From contig NC_068569.1 of assembly GCF_025698545.1 (NCBI RefSeq), forward strand, positions 2,046,001 to 2,110,000: 64,000 nt of DNA, in the 5' to 3' direction. Below the pieces are notes generated by a model. The model made no database searches and was not told where the DNA came from. It was given only the letters and a program-made list of their open reading frames with translations. How positions within the stretch are numbered: the stretch's first letter is position 1; every line of letters begins with the position of its first letter. Source of the DNA: Gossypium raimondii. Its lineage: Eukaryota > Streptophyta > Magnoliopsida > Malvales > Malvaceae. A program made the translations under genes and the position numbers. Shown here piece by piece: positions 11,691 through 22,741 of the stretch.

Positions 11691-12409
11691 CAAGCATGTA
11701 ACCTTTTTAAAGACCAAAAAAAAAATCAAGTAATGTAAATCGATATGTATTTTATTAGAAAATTTTCTGAAAATAAATAATATTTTCAAATTAAAAAATA
11801 ATGATATTTTTTTCCTAGTTAAAGTTAAAGTTAACGTTATTATTTCTTTAAAAATAAAATGTGATGTAAAAAGTGGAAAATTTTCTGGATACCTTAATTA
11901 GGTTTTAGTAATAATGAAAATATTAATTAGAATATTTGAACTCAAATTACAGGATAAGAAAAATTAGATTCATGAAGTAAAATAAATAAATATTGTTTAA
12001 TAAATATGCCTAGATTTGTGTTTTTATAAAGTAAAAAAAAAAGGTTGGATTCTCCATGTGCTAAAATCCACTAATCTTGCAATTTGTTTTTGACCGCTTA
12101 AAAATAAGTCAACACAGATTCATGTATTGACTTAATATAAAAAGAGGTGCATGTTCAAAAAATGGGGAATAAAATGTCAGAGTTCAATTGGATGGAGTTG
12201 TCCGCTAAATTGGCATAAAAACACAAAATGGGATTAGCCAGATATCCAAACTCTGTTTTCATTTGTATTATCTTTTTCAATAATATGGTAATTATGCTTG
12301 AAGCTTCTATTCTGCTCTATTTTTTTTTCATAATTTTTGTATTATAAGTTTACCATGCACCTAAATCTACCAAGTTAAGTCATTTTTAACCATCCAAAAT
12401 ATTACATAA
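11691..12409. other. AT-rich spacer, nothing recognised
   Basis: No coding or structural signal is recognised. Confidence 0.4.
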
Positions 12410-12830
12410 TAATAAATTTAGTTTTTGATATTTACATATTTTATTACCCTTATTTTTTCAAAGTTAAATTTAATCCTCAATTAAAAAAAAACAGAGTTGA
12501 ATTTGACAATTAACCTTTTGAAAAGAGTTAAATTATTGGTTTTTTAACGGAAATATTGACTAAAATATTAAATTCTTAAACATGGTCGTCTGCATTACAA
12601 TCCATGTGCATTGTATGCAAAATTTTACGATATTTTTTTGAATATTTTTAGATTATTAAATTATTTGTTGATGTGGCATATAAGATAAATAGTGTCAACA
12701 TTTAGTACACGTGAACTGCCATACGGGTTGTCATGCCAACATCGTTAAAAAACTAATATTTTTGTTAAAAAAAAAAGTGATTTGAATTTAGCTAAAAGAT
12801 AAAAAAAATATAAAAATTGAGAATTATGCT
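12410..12830 (+). mobile_element. Non-autonomous repeat, family 1 copy A
   Basis: One of three diverged copies in this window (others near 27040-27475 and 46640-47015), all in the same orientation. Shared landmarks in order: AAATTTAATCCTCAA; a phrase with CTTTTGAAAAGAG; TTGTTGATGTGGCATAT; a block ending in GCCATACGGGTTG; CATGCCAACATCGTTAAAAA. The ends are loosely inverted (TTTAGTCCTCAAT... at one end, ATTGAGGA... at the other; clearest in copy B). There is no coding capacity. It fits a MITE-like element of about 0.4 kb. This copy is the most degraded at its ends. Confidence 0.55.
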
Positions 12831-12950
12831 ATATATATGCAATCTAAGTTGCTACAAAAACTGATTATATATATTTATTTTAAATTAAAGAAATAAGAAA
12901 ACAATGTTTATTTTTTAAATCTTTAAAATTTTCAACACAAAAATAGCTAC

Positions 12951-13190
12951 ATTCCCTACGAATAAAATTCCTCTGCCCCATATTTGGACGTCCCTCCAAC
13001 AAATTATTGACACATAGACTAATATAATTATACATTAACTGAGTTTGGTTATTTACTCCTTGGGGAATCGACTTTCTTTTTCCAAATCCTTCACCAGCTA
13101 TTGAAAGTCCCAGGGTAATGAATCAAAACTCAGTTAATGTATAATTATATTAGTCCAATTGAAGGCAGAGGAATTTTGTTCCTATAGAAG
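12951..13190. repeat. Long imperfect inverted repeat (hairpin)
   Basis: A 30-base core, GACTAATATAATTATACATT plus ten more bases (about 13018-13047), is repeated in inverse orientation at about 13127-13156. Pairing continues outwards (AAAATTCCTCTGCC near 12965 with GGCAGAGGAATTTT near 13163), apart from an extra segment in the left arm. It continues inwards with bulges (GACTTTC near 13070 with GAAAGTC near 13103). Transcribed from either strand it would fold into a stem of well over 50 pairs. It could be a foldback element, a recent inverted duplication or a small-RNA precursor. Confidence 0.7.
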
Positions 13191-16100
13191 GAACTTTCTC
13201 AAACAATTTGTTGACTCAATATATGAATTCAAGTCTTAAATTTCTCTGCTAGTTGCTGGGGTTGAGACTTTTGGAGTCCAGATTAATGAAGAGTGGCCCA
13301 TTGGTCTATTTGAGGTGGTGTTTTATTGGACCATCCAACATCCAATCCAAAATTAATGGACCATGAACTTTACTGGTGAAAATTTCACCTATTATTTTCA
13401 TGGATCAGCAGAGATTTCATTATGTGATATGACCTTAAAGGAAGGTTTCCGGGCAAAGAACAAAAGTAATATGGATTTGTTATAGGTTTCCAGTTTTGCA
13501 AACAAATGCCATGTTTGATCATCTCTATAAGAATGAAAAAACTAATGCATGGTTTAAACCACATCTTAGAATTTTGACAACCCTAATAATTCATATCATC
13601 AAACAATTTAATATTTAGATTTAAGTAGTTATTTGTAGGGAAGAGCAATTTTCAATTAAAATCGAGAAAATCAATACCAAACGATTCAATTGGTTTTGGT
13701 TTGAACTATTTTTCGTTTATGGTTTAGTTTTATTGGTTATCGGTTTTTGAATTTTCAAATCGACCCGGTCGAAAAAGTAGACTTAATTTAATATATTTTT
13801 AATTATTTAAAATGTATCTATAATTTATAATATAAAATAAACATATATTATAGAAGCCCAATAACTCAAGTCGATTAGTCGATCAAACCAACTGATCTAA
13901 AATTGATTTGATTATGTCAGCTTTTGAAATCTAATTCAGTTAGATTGATTTATGACAGATTAAATCGATTTAATAAAAATAAACTAAATACTCTCCAAAT
14001 ATTATTTAAGTGCACTAAATCTCACGTCTTAATGTGATTTTAATCATAGCCTCCACTCATAAGGTTATAAATCCGAGAATACTCTTTATCAACTTCTGTT
14101 CTTAATAAGATGCATCTCTCCTTCCTCACTTAGTTCCTTTCCTAATCTGGTTTCAAAGTAAATATTGCCTTTCTGGGCAAATATAGATTCTTCTTAAGCT
14201 CTTCTTAACATTACATTTGGAGTTGAAATCCCTTCCTTTATCCTTGAATCAAAAAAGAAAAAAAAATTGCCAAGGAAGTCAAATCCCACCGATGTTTTTG
14301 GATGTAAATTCCACTGGCCAAAAGGCTACCATCTCCATAGTGAATAGGTCACTCAAAGTCCTCCAATATATGCAAGACTTCTACATGTACACTATTGTGC
14401 ATCTTATCATGAGAATTGAGACGATTAAAATTCCAGAACCCTAAGCCCACTTGCTACCACATCACCCTGTCACTCATCACACCAATAAAAATAAAAATAA
14501 AAATGATTCCAACTATAACTTCCACTAAAAAAGAAAGAATATTATTACAATTTACCAAAGCCTAAGAACTTCCAATTTCAAACCCATTTTTCCCTTTTTA
14601 GCTAAAGCATATATAGTTCACTCCCAAATGGGTTTTCTTTAAATTTAGTCCCATTTTCTTTATTCTTTTGGTTTAAGTTCTCAAACCAAATTGACCTCAC
14701 AAGTTAACAATACCTACAAGACAATGCTAAATGGATGATACTTTCATGCATATATTAGACCTCCCAATATCCTATTGATTCTGAAATTGACATTAATATA
14801 GTATATGGTTGGTGAGTCATCTCATATAATGCATTTATTTTGCAGTTCAAATGTCAACCCAGTTTTTCATTCATTTTTTTTATAATTAAATAAATATGAT
14901 CATTATAGATTTTCCTGTCTGTACCCTCAACACATTTATTATGCATTAAATGTAACAAATACATCAAACCCTGAATTCCATTTTATATATATGCTGAATT
15001 TCTTACTGCCTTTTTTTTGTCATATAGCCAATACGATCCTACTCTCAAAGTCTATCACCCGTGGCCACCAATTATTGTTTCATGATTTCTCCATGAAAGC
15101 TGCAAACTGACCAATGGTGATGCTTTGATTACTGTATATGAGATTTCAGCCATATAGCCAAAAAAAAAAAAAACCTTAATCAATTTTATGTACTGATTTG
15201 TTGGTAATTAAGATGAGGTAGGGTTTCAAGTCCCTCCTCTCTCGCTCTCAATAATTCACATGATGCCATATGGGGGACCCCTTTGATAAAAAAGCTAATG
15301 GGACGTACAACAAATAAATAAATAAATAAAGGATTCAGGCTTTTGTTTCATATCCTACTTCTAAGATGCCATTGAAACGTGACAAATATTTTAACAGAGG
15401 GTTGTGCAGTTTGGTTTCATTTATTATTTTGTTGGGGTAATGAAAGTTGGCCTAACTATTCTGTAAATGGGGATGTGATTCTTGTGGTGATAAACAGCTT
15501 GTTTCTTATATTACATGGAGAATCTTTGGGGGTGCATATAGTGATGTAGCTGTAAATACATATATGTGTGTGCGCGCGCGCTTGTGTGTGGGGTGGTGGG
15601 GTTGCATTTTTCCATGGTTCATGGCCTTAATTTGCAGTTGATGTAAAAGCTGAAGTGTCGGATTTGTGCAGCCGTATGATGGTTTATCCGAGACTAAGAA
15701 AAAAAAGAAAAAGAGTTTTGCGATTCCATCCCTTATGTTTAATCAAATCCTGCATGGGGTCCAAAGCTTCTGTTTTTAAGATTCATCTTGTCCCCTATCC
15801 CTTACCAGAAAGTCTATGGTCCGATCACGACATCCATTTTCCTTTTTTTCTTGGGACATTGGTTTTATAGTCTTGTCACTTTGCATTGTTAGTGTAATTT
15901 ACTAGACTAGATTAAGTTAGAAATTTGTAAAAGAGGAATTTATATTAGGAATAAAATCATATTTTACTCTTTTTGTTAAAAAATAAAATAATTTTTTAAT
16001 TAAAAATTTCATCAATTTTTATTATTAAAATTTATTTATATTTGTCTAATTATTTCATTAAATACGTCAATTTTTAAAAATATAAATGAATAAAAAATTT

Positions 16101-16937
16101 AAAAATTATTCTTTAATTTAAAAATACACCAAATAATTTACTTACTTTTTAATATAAAATAAAAATAATTTAATTTTTAATATAAAATAAAATCTTTCGC
16201 AATATTTTTATCCTTATTTTTATTGATAGCTTGATCAGGATCTTAACTGGAGGTGTCGGTTCTGCAGTAATGAGACAGACATTCGACAGAAATGTACCGG
16301 ACCGATCACCTTAATTAATTAGCGCTGCTCTTGTTCGCTGTCAAAATCCTTGTTTGTACTGGATTTTAATTTTGAATCAGAGAAAGTGAATGACTTTGAA
16401 GGGAGTAATTAATTGCTCGAATGTAAACTACGTACTTGAGGTTCTAGAAATTAAAAAGTTGATTAAGAAATAACATATGGTGAAAAAGAAGTCAAATCTT
16501 GTAATCAGATACAGAACACATGTAGAAAACATGAAGAAAAAAAAAATCCAAAATTAATCCACTTTTTTCAAGACTAAGCTTATTGGAAACAGATCACACG
16601 TGCAATGCTAATAAAACTTGAGATATTTTAACTTCAGTCCTAATAAAAAATTAACGATATTCATAATGCGAGATTAACGGACAGATGAGTCCATGTAGAT
16701 GTAGGTGCAGGTGTAGGGTCTTCGACTCCAACCCTCTATCATGCCATTTGGAAAATATACTAAAACGCCGACTAAAGCTTTTTTAATTTGATACGATATA
16801 TTTAAATATGTTAAATAAACATTATTAATAGATCATAAGTCTTTGTTGTAGGCTTTTATTTTTTGTTAATTTATTTTTTATTAAAATTTATCACCATTTC
16901 TTTTTTTTTAAATCAAATTATATTTTTAAACAAAAAC
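13191..16937. other. Gene-free spacer
   Basis: No gene is recognised. Near 13670-13990 there is diffuse repetitive DNA rich in GGTTTTGGTTT and CGATT phrases, like common plant dispersed repeats. Short frames at 14217-14444 and 15655-15870 lack any motif or splice partner and look random. The block 15930-16215 is almost purely A/T. Confidence 0.4.
15556..15581. repeat. Alternating purine-pyrimidine tract
   Basis: Twenty-six bases of strict purine-pyrimidine alternation, passing from AT to TG to CG dinucleotides (including five CG steps), followed by TTGTGTGTGGGG. Such tracts are prone to left-handed (Z) DNA. Confidence 0.8.
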
Positions 16938-17382
16938 TGTTAGGATCGTCCCGATTAAGTAACAAACAAGTAAAAATAGCAGAAGAAATTGAGAATGTGA
17001 ACACACAAATTTAACGTGGAAAAAACTCTCCAAAGAGGATAAAAAACCATGGGTAAAGATAATTTTACTATAATGGCAAAAGAATGAAGAGTACAAAAGA
17101 TGAAGATAAAAAAACTAAACCCGAAAACCCGAAAAATAAAGAACCTTCAAAACGTAAACACAAAATTTTCTGAATGTGTTATGAGCTCTAATCTAATGGG
17201 TGTTATTTCTAAGATTGAAAAAGAGCCTGTTTATAGGCTAAATTAGTAAGTCAAATAAACTATACTAATAAATGCTAAATATATTATACTAATAAATATT
17301 AAATCTTCTAGAAAGAAAATATATTTTTGTTTAACTTGACTTGCAAGCAATCTCATAGAATTTGGGTCACACAACTCTAACA
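16938..17382 (-). repeat. 3' LTR of the copia element
   Basis: The left LTR on the plus-strand map, which is the 3' LTR because the element reads leftwards. It is bounded by TG...CA and adjoins the polypurine tract. Confidence 0.92.
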
Positions 17383-18832
17383 ATCTCCACCTTAACACAA
17401 ATTCTTTCAATGCTATCTTTGCCAAAACCCGCCACTGGCCTATCTTGAACTATGCAGTAAATTAACTGAGTCAAATCTATGCTTAGAAGCTGGAAGACTT
17501 CTAGCCTTCGACTTATGCACTGTCAAATCAAAACTAACCCGGGTCTGATTTTTACGAACACAGTGCCCTAACTTTTTAAAACTTGCATCCAAAAGAGAAC
17601 CTCTCTTCAACGAAACAGTCATACCTTTTTCCCTCCTATGACCAAGTTGCCTTTGCTCCAAACGAGTTGACTTTGACTCCGTAACGGACGAGGGACGTCC
17701 GATTTTACCGGTCACTGTAGAACATTCCAGAATATAAAGACTGCCAGTTCTTTTACCTTTTAACAAAACGAGAGCTCCACGAGATACTTTAATGTCACTC
17801 GACTCGATGTTGATTCTGCATCCTTTCAAGTCTAAAATACTTAAGGAGATGAGATTCTTTCGTAAATCAGGTACATACCTTACATCTGATAGTGTCAAAA
17901 TCGTCCCATTGTGTATCCTAATTTTAACAGTACCAATACCGATTATCTTACTAGATGAATCGTTTCCCATGTGCACAACTCCACCTTCAACTGAACTGTA
18001 TGTGGAGAACCATTCTCTATTGGGACACATGTAGAAAGAACATCCTGAATCTAGGATCCACTCAGACTTAAGCTAGGAGTTGTCGCTCGTTGACACTAAC
18101 AAGAAATCATCACCACCTTCATCGACCAAATTAGCACCAACTACATCTTCCTCGTTACTCTCAGCAGCTCTTTTATTTTGCAGTTTAAAACAATCTGCTT
18201 TGACGTGACCTAACTTTTTACAATAGCGACACATTTTGTCTCGTTTCTTTGATGCTACCAAAACGGAAGCTTACCTATCTGCCTTGCTATTCAAACCAAA
18301 CTCATTGTCGAGTTTGTCTCTTCTCCCTGAAATACTTGTATGAAGAGGGTAAAGAGCACAATAATAGCATAACTTGATCTTCATCGTCAATATGAACCTC
18401 AACGTTCTTTAAATCATTTAAAAGAGTAATAAATTGACTGATGTGATCTTTAAGAAGCTCACATTCGTTCATGCGAAACGTAAATAGACGTTGTTTCAAC
18501 ACTAAACGGTTAGCCAGAGACTTAGTCGCATAAAGAGTTTCTAACCTTTTCCACAATGCGAAGGAGGTCTTCTCCATCAATACGTCCTGCAATACTGTAT
18601 TCGCGAGGCACAACTAGATTGCAGACAAGACCTTTTCATCAAGCTTTTCCCATTCTGTTTGATTTAGATTCTCAGGCTTTTTCCATGTAACAACCTTTTT
18701 CAAGCCGTTTTGAACTAGAATTGCCATCATCCGAACTTGCCACAAATTGAAACTTGTCTCACCATCGAACTTCTCAATTTCAAACCTTGTTGCTGCCATA
18801 TCTGAACGGGTTGATCTATGAAAATTGAACTA

Positions 18833-18844
18833 GCTCTGATACCA
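18833..18844 (-). other. Primer-binding site of the copia element
   Basis: Minus-strand TGGTATCAGAGC, the canonical copia primer-binding site matching the 3' end of initiator tRNA-Met. Confidence 0.9.
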
Positions 18845-18846
18845 CT

Positions 18847-19283
18847 TGTTAGGATCGATTAAGCAACAAACAAGTAAAAATTGCAGAAGAAATTGAGAAG
18901 ATGAACACACAAATTTAACGTGGAAAAACTCCTCCAAAGAGGATAAAAAATCACGGGCAAAGATAATTTTACTATAATGGCAAAAGAATGAAGAGTACAA
19001 AAGATGAAGATAAAAACTAAACCCGAAAACCTGAAAAACAAAGAACCCTCAAAATGTAAACATAAAATTCTCTTAATGTGTTATGAGTTCTAATCTAATT
19101 GGTATTATTTCTAAGATTGTAAAAGAGCTTATTTATAGGCTAAATTAGTAGGTCAAATAAACTATACTAATAAATGCTAAATATATTATACTAATTAATA
19201 CTAAATCTTTTAGAAAAAAATATATTTTTGTTTAACTTGACTTGCAAGTAATCTCTTAGAATTAGGGTCACACAACTCTAACA
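18847..19283 (-). repeat. 5' LTR of the copia element
   Basis: The right LTR on the map, adjoining the tRNA-Met primer-binding site with a two-base spacer. It is slightly shorter than its partner through small indels. Confidence 0.92.
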
Positions 19284-19288
19284 AAAAC

Positions 19289-20924
19289 ATTAACTAAAAC
19301 ATTAATTATTAATAATTTTAATATGACAATTAATATATACTTTATTCAGGCGTGATGATATTTATTTTATATAACATGTAAATAAATAATTAAAATTTTA
19401 TAAAATATTAAAAATTAAAATTCAAAGTACATTTAAATCAATATTAAATAATAATTCGACCACTTTTAAATAGTTACTTATTAAGTTTGATTCTTTTAAA
19501 AATTAAAAATATTATTATATCTATTTTAATAACAAATAAGAAAAAAGCACACACACAACACAGAACTACGATGGTTGAGTTAAAAGATGTATAAAATAAC
19601 CTATTCCTAAATTTAGCAGGGCTAGAGTAGAGTAGGGTCGCAGTAAGGTCATGATCTCGACTACGACTGTCATCACTATATTAGAAGTTGATGCTTTTCT
19701 CTTGGTAATATTCTTACAAATCAATGTAATTTAGTTGGGAAGATTATTATCTTGTTAACCACGTGTAACAGAAAATAGTGCAAGCCAAGGACTGAGGACT
19801 ATACTGATACTACTAATCCTTATATACACAATTGGATCCTGTTTTTTTCTTGGCCAGATAAAGCTTTTCTTTTATATCATATATTTTTTCTGAATTGTAT
19901 CATATTTTAATTTTGAGGTATATTCCTAAAGAAATAGAGAATTTTGGCATGGGAGCTCTTTTTTTTTTTTTTCTCTGACACGAGTGGGGCATGTTGATGT
20001 TGGTGTTGAGAGATTCTGTTTGATCTTTTTATCTCTTCCTTGTCGTCGTTATGGTAAGATAAGTTTGAATAATTATAGAATATTTTCAAACCGTACCATA
20101 AACATATGTTAGTAAGTGAAAAACAATTTTTAGTTTTGTTATTATGATTATTATTTTTTGGTCGGAAACACACGAATTATTATCAAAATTTCATTATCCT
20201 AAATCGAATTTTTTACTCTAATGGTAACAAAGCTGTACTTTTTTACCATTTCCGTAATTAATTAATTACTTAATAAAGTTATAGTTAATTAGACGATGTA
20301 GTTAAGTGTTAGACAGTGAAGGTAGACATCTTTAAGCGTTTGATGTTTGATATTGCTGAACAGCTCTAAAGTAATTTTGTCTTTATTGTGTTTCTGGTCT
20401 GCATTGCTTTCGGACATGACATCTTCAGATTTGTTAAAAAAATTATTGGTAGTTTTCTCTCTTTTTTGGTTTTTTTTTTAAACTTTGTCTTAAAATGAAC
20501 ATATAAAAAAATCAGACATGTACAGATTCGAAGACAGTACCAAAATATAAATCTAGATTCGAAGTAGGCAAATTTTATTTTATTTTTCAAAAGATCTTTC
20601 TCAACTGTCATAAAATCTTTGGCTGTCTGAGTAATTCAAGTTCTAAGATGTTGACGAATTCTGAGACATTGGGTGAATTTCAAGAAATTACAACCCAATA
20701 TACAAATAACAATAAAAAAAGAGTGAGTAAGGTAAAATATCAGAGAGAGTCCATAACATAAAACAATCTGTACTTTTCGAAAATTGTCATTAGTATGAAT
20801 ATTAGATCTATTAGAATTTTAACGTATATTAATTATGCTAAGCGTATGATGTTAGGTGTATTTACCTTCAAAACTAATGAATCCGAAGCATGGGCATTCA
20901 TTGCCCTTTTACCCTCTTTTACCT
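19289..20924. other. AT-rich spacer, nothing recognised
   Basis: No gene recognised. Reading frames at 19907-20173 and 20366-20611 are Lys/Asn-rich, lack motifs and have no flanking splice or promoter context. Confidence 0.4.
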
Positions 20925-21260
20925 CAGTCTCCTGGAACCCACCTGCAGATTTTTACAAACTCAATACAGATGGATTTTCTTGGGAGACCCAGATAAAGCA
21001 TAACATTCCTATCGATAGAGATGATTTAGAACTTGCTAAACATGTTAATTTTGAGATTAAAGTTGATATTACCATTGTATCTAATGTCAATGATTTAAAC
21101 CTCATTCTTACGCCTTTAACTGATAAGTGCAGGATGCTTTGCCAGGCCAGTCATTAACTTTTAATTTTTTAAATCACACTTTTAATGAAAGGAATCAATG
21201 TACGGATGCCTTAACTCAGTTCAGGAAGATGTTTTCATGTTTCCTAGTTTGCTAACTGAT
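20925..21260 (+). pseudogene. RNase H-like (RVT_3) fragment, retroelement-derived
   Basis: The sequence SWNPPADFYKLNTDG (about 20926-20970) is the standard opening of a plant RNase H-like domain in LINE-type elements. It is followed by LILTPLTDKCRMLCQ near 21097-21141 and, in a different frame, NHTFNERNQCTDALTQF near 21172-21222, which matches the closing H-x-x-R-E-x-N-x-x-A-D motif. The middle of the domain, including the expected catalytic helix, is missing. This is a shortened, frame-broken remnant on the opposite strand to the fragment near 6.9 kb. Confidence 0.6.
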
Positions 21261-22741
21261 AAGCAAAAGTGTACTATGTATTGAGCTTAACCCTTACTTC
21301 TTTTTCATGTTATCAATCTAATTTAGTTCCATTTTTCGACTAAAAAAGAAATTAAAAATTGATTTCACGGTTGGCTGTGTGCTTGTTCGTGTCCATTAAG
21401 GCAATTAACTCCCGACGGCCTTATTAATCACTTAAACAATGTTTAGTTAATCCATGGTGGTTAGCACATAATTAAAACAAATACAATATACCACCTTAGT
21501 GCTTTGGAGAATAATAATTCAATACGAGAAGAAAAGAAGAAAAGAATGGGCTTTTGCTGTAGAAAGAAAAAAGAGACGACAATGGACTACAGTCTACACT
21601 ATACGAATAAACTATTCAACTATCGACTAATTTAATTGCAACGAATCAATCATTTGAAACTTGCAATTATTATTTAATTTAAACAATTTTACATATGTTT
21701 AGAGAATAAAACTTTTTGTTTCTGCATTTTTTTGTAAATTTTAAATTTATATCCAAATTAAGAGTTACGGACAATCAAACAAAAAACAGAACATAACAAA
21801 CACAAAATATTATTGAACAGAGTCATTTCTCTTTCACTACCCCACCCCACCCCCCCCTCAAACTGCCGTTTTTCCCTTTCACTTACCAGCCTTTTTTCCT
21901 TTTTCCTGCAATCCAAACAAGAAATCAGCCAAAATTTATGTAAAACGAAACCCAGTTTTTAATATTTATTTTATATAATAACTTAAAATGTGAGCAGTTT
22001 TGGCCGTTTAAAGAGTAAAAAGGCAACAAAAGCAAACATCTCTCGTCCTTTCCTTTTCTTTGAGATTCCCTGCATTTTTTTTTCTCTTTCGTTTTCCCTC
22101 GTGTCGTCCAAACACTGTCTGGAATAAGGCGCAGTTTAGTTAAATCCATTGACACGTCAGATGAAAGACGGTGTAGGTTAGTGCACCCGACGTATTTTTA
22201 TTAACTTTTGCATTTAAAAAAAAAAAAGATTAATCGGAAAGTTTGCCGGGAAAACGACTTTATGTGACTTCGTCGGAAGTGGTTCCCCACAAAATAGTTT
22301 TATATATATATAAAAAAACTTTACTTAAAAAAAAAAACAAGAAAAATGAAAGTCTTTTCTGTTTTAAAAGTACAATTAAGTTGAATTATTATTATCATAT
22401 TAATTATTATTACAGTGTTGAGAGTTAATAGAGATTTCTGTTGAATAGAAACAAAAGAGAGTAGTAATTTAAAACTCGCAATCAGTATTTACTTTTTAAT
22501 GAGTACGGAGTAATTAGTCACTAAATTCGGTTGTGGATAAAACCAGAAAATATAGAAACAAAAGAGAGTATACCCCAACGTCGAAAGCTTAAAAGAGCTT
22601 CTCTCTTTAGTTCATCATCAAAGTTGCAATATTTTTCTCAGTTTGGTTCTTAAAAAGAAAGAACACTTTTTTTTCTTTTTTTTTGCTTTGCTTTTGTTTG
22701 GTGGTTGATCTCTTCTTTTGCTTCTTCATGTTCTCATTTTC
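21261..22741. other. Upstream region and leader of the Aux/IAA gene
   Basis: This interval leads into the Aux/IAA start codon. The last 150-200 bases are C/T-rich (TCTTCTTTTGCTTCTTC) and look like a 5' leader. I did not find a canonical TGTCTC auxin-response element close to the gene; TGTCTG occurs near 22118. No other gene is seen. Confidence 0.4.

Larger units (their letters stand above)
16938..19283 (-). mobile_element. Ty1/copia LTR retrotransposon, internally deleted
   Basis: A structurally bounded LTR element on the minus strand. Two LTRs (16938-17382 and 18847-19283) start TGTTAG and end CTAACA. The element is flanked on both sides by the 5-bp duplication AAAAC (16933-16937 and 19284-19288). 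The primer-binding site TGGTATCAGAGC (18833-18844), complementary to initiator tRNA-Met, and a polypurine tract AAGGTGGAGAT (17383-17393) are present. The 1.46-kb interior holds a copia gag region (UBN2-type, beginning near 18800) with a CCHC zinc knuckle, then a short gag-pre-integrase-like part. The integrase core, reverse transcriptase and RNase H are missing. The coding region is broken in several places. By hand count the LTRs differ at about 30 of some 435 aligned positions (roughly 93% identical), suggesting insertion a few million years ago. Any movement would have needed proteins from another element. Confidence 0.93.

Noticed and set aside
17440-18799. Separate host genes in the copia interior
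   Set aside because: All frames there fit gag and the adjoining part of a copia element bounded by LTRs, so they were not listed as host genes.
20795-21157. A functional 120-codon gene
   Set aside because: Its central part is a shortened RNase H-like domain whose closing motif is in another frame, so it was called a remnant.
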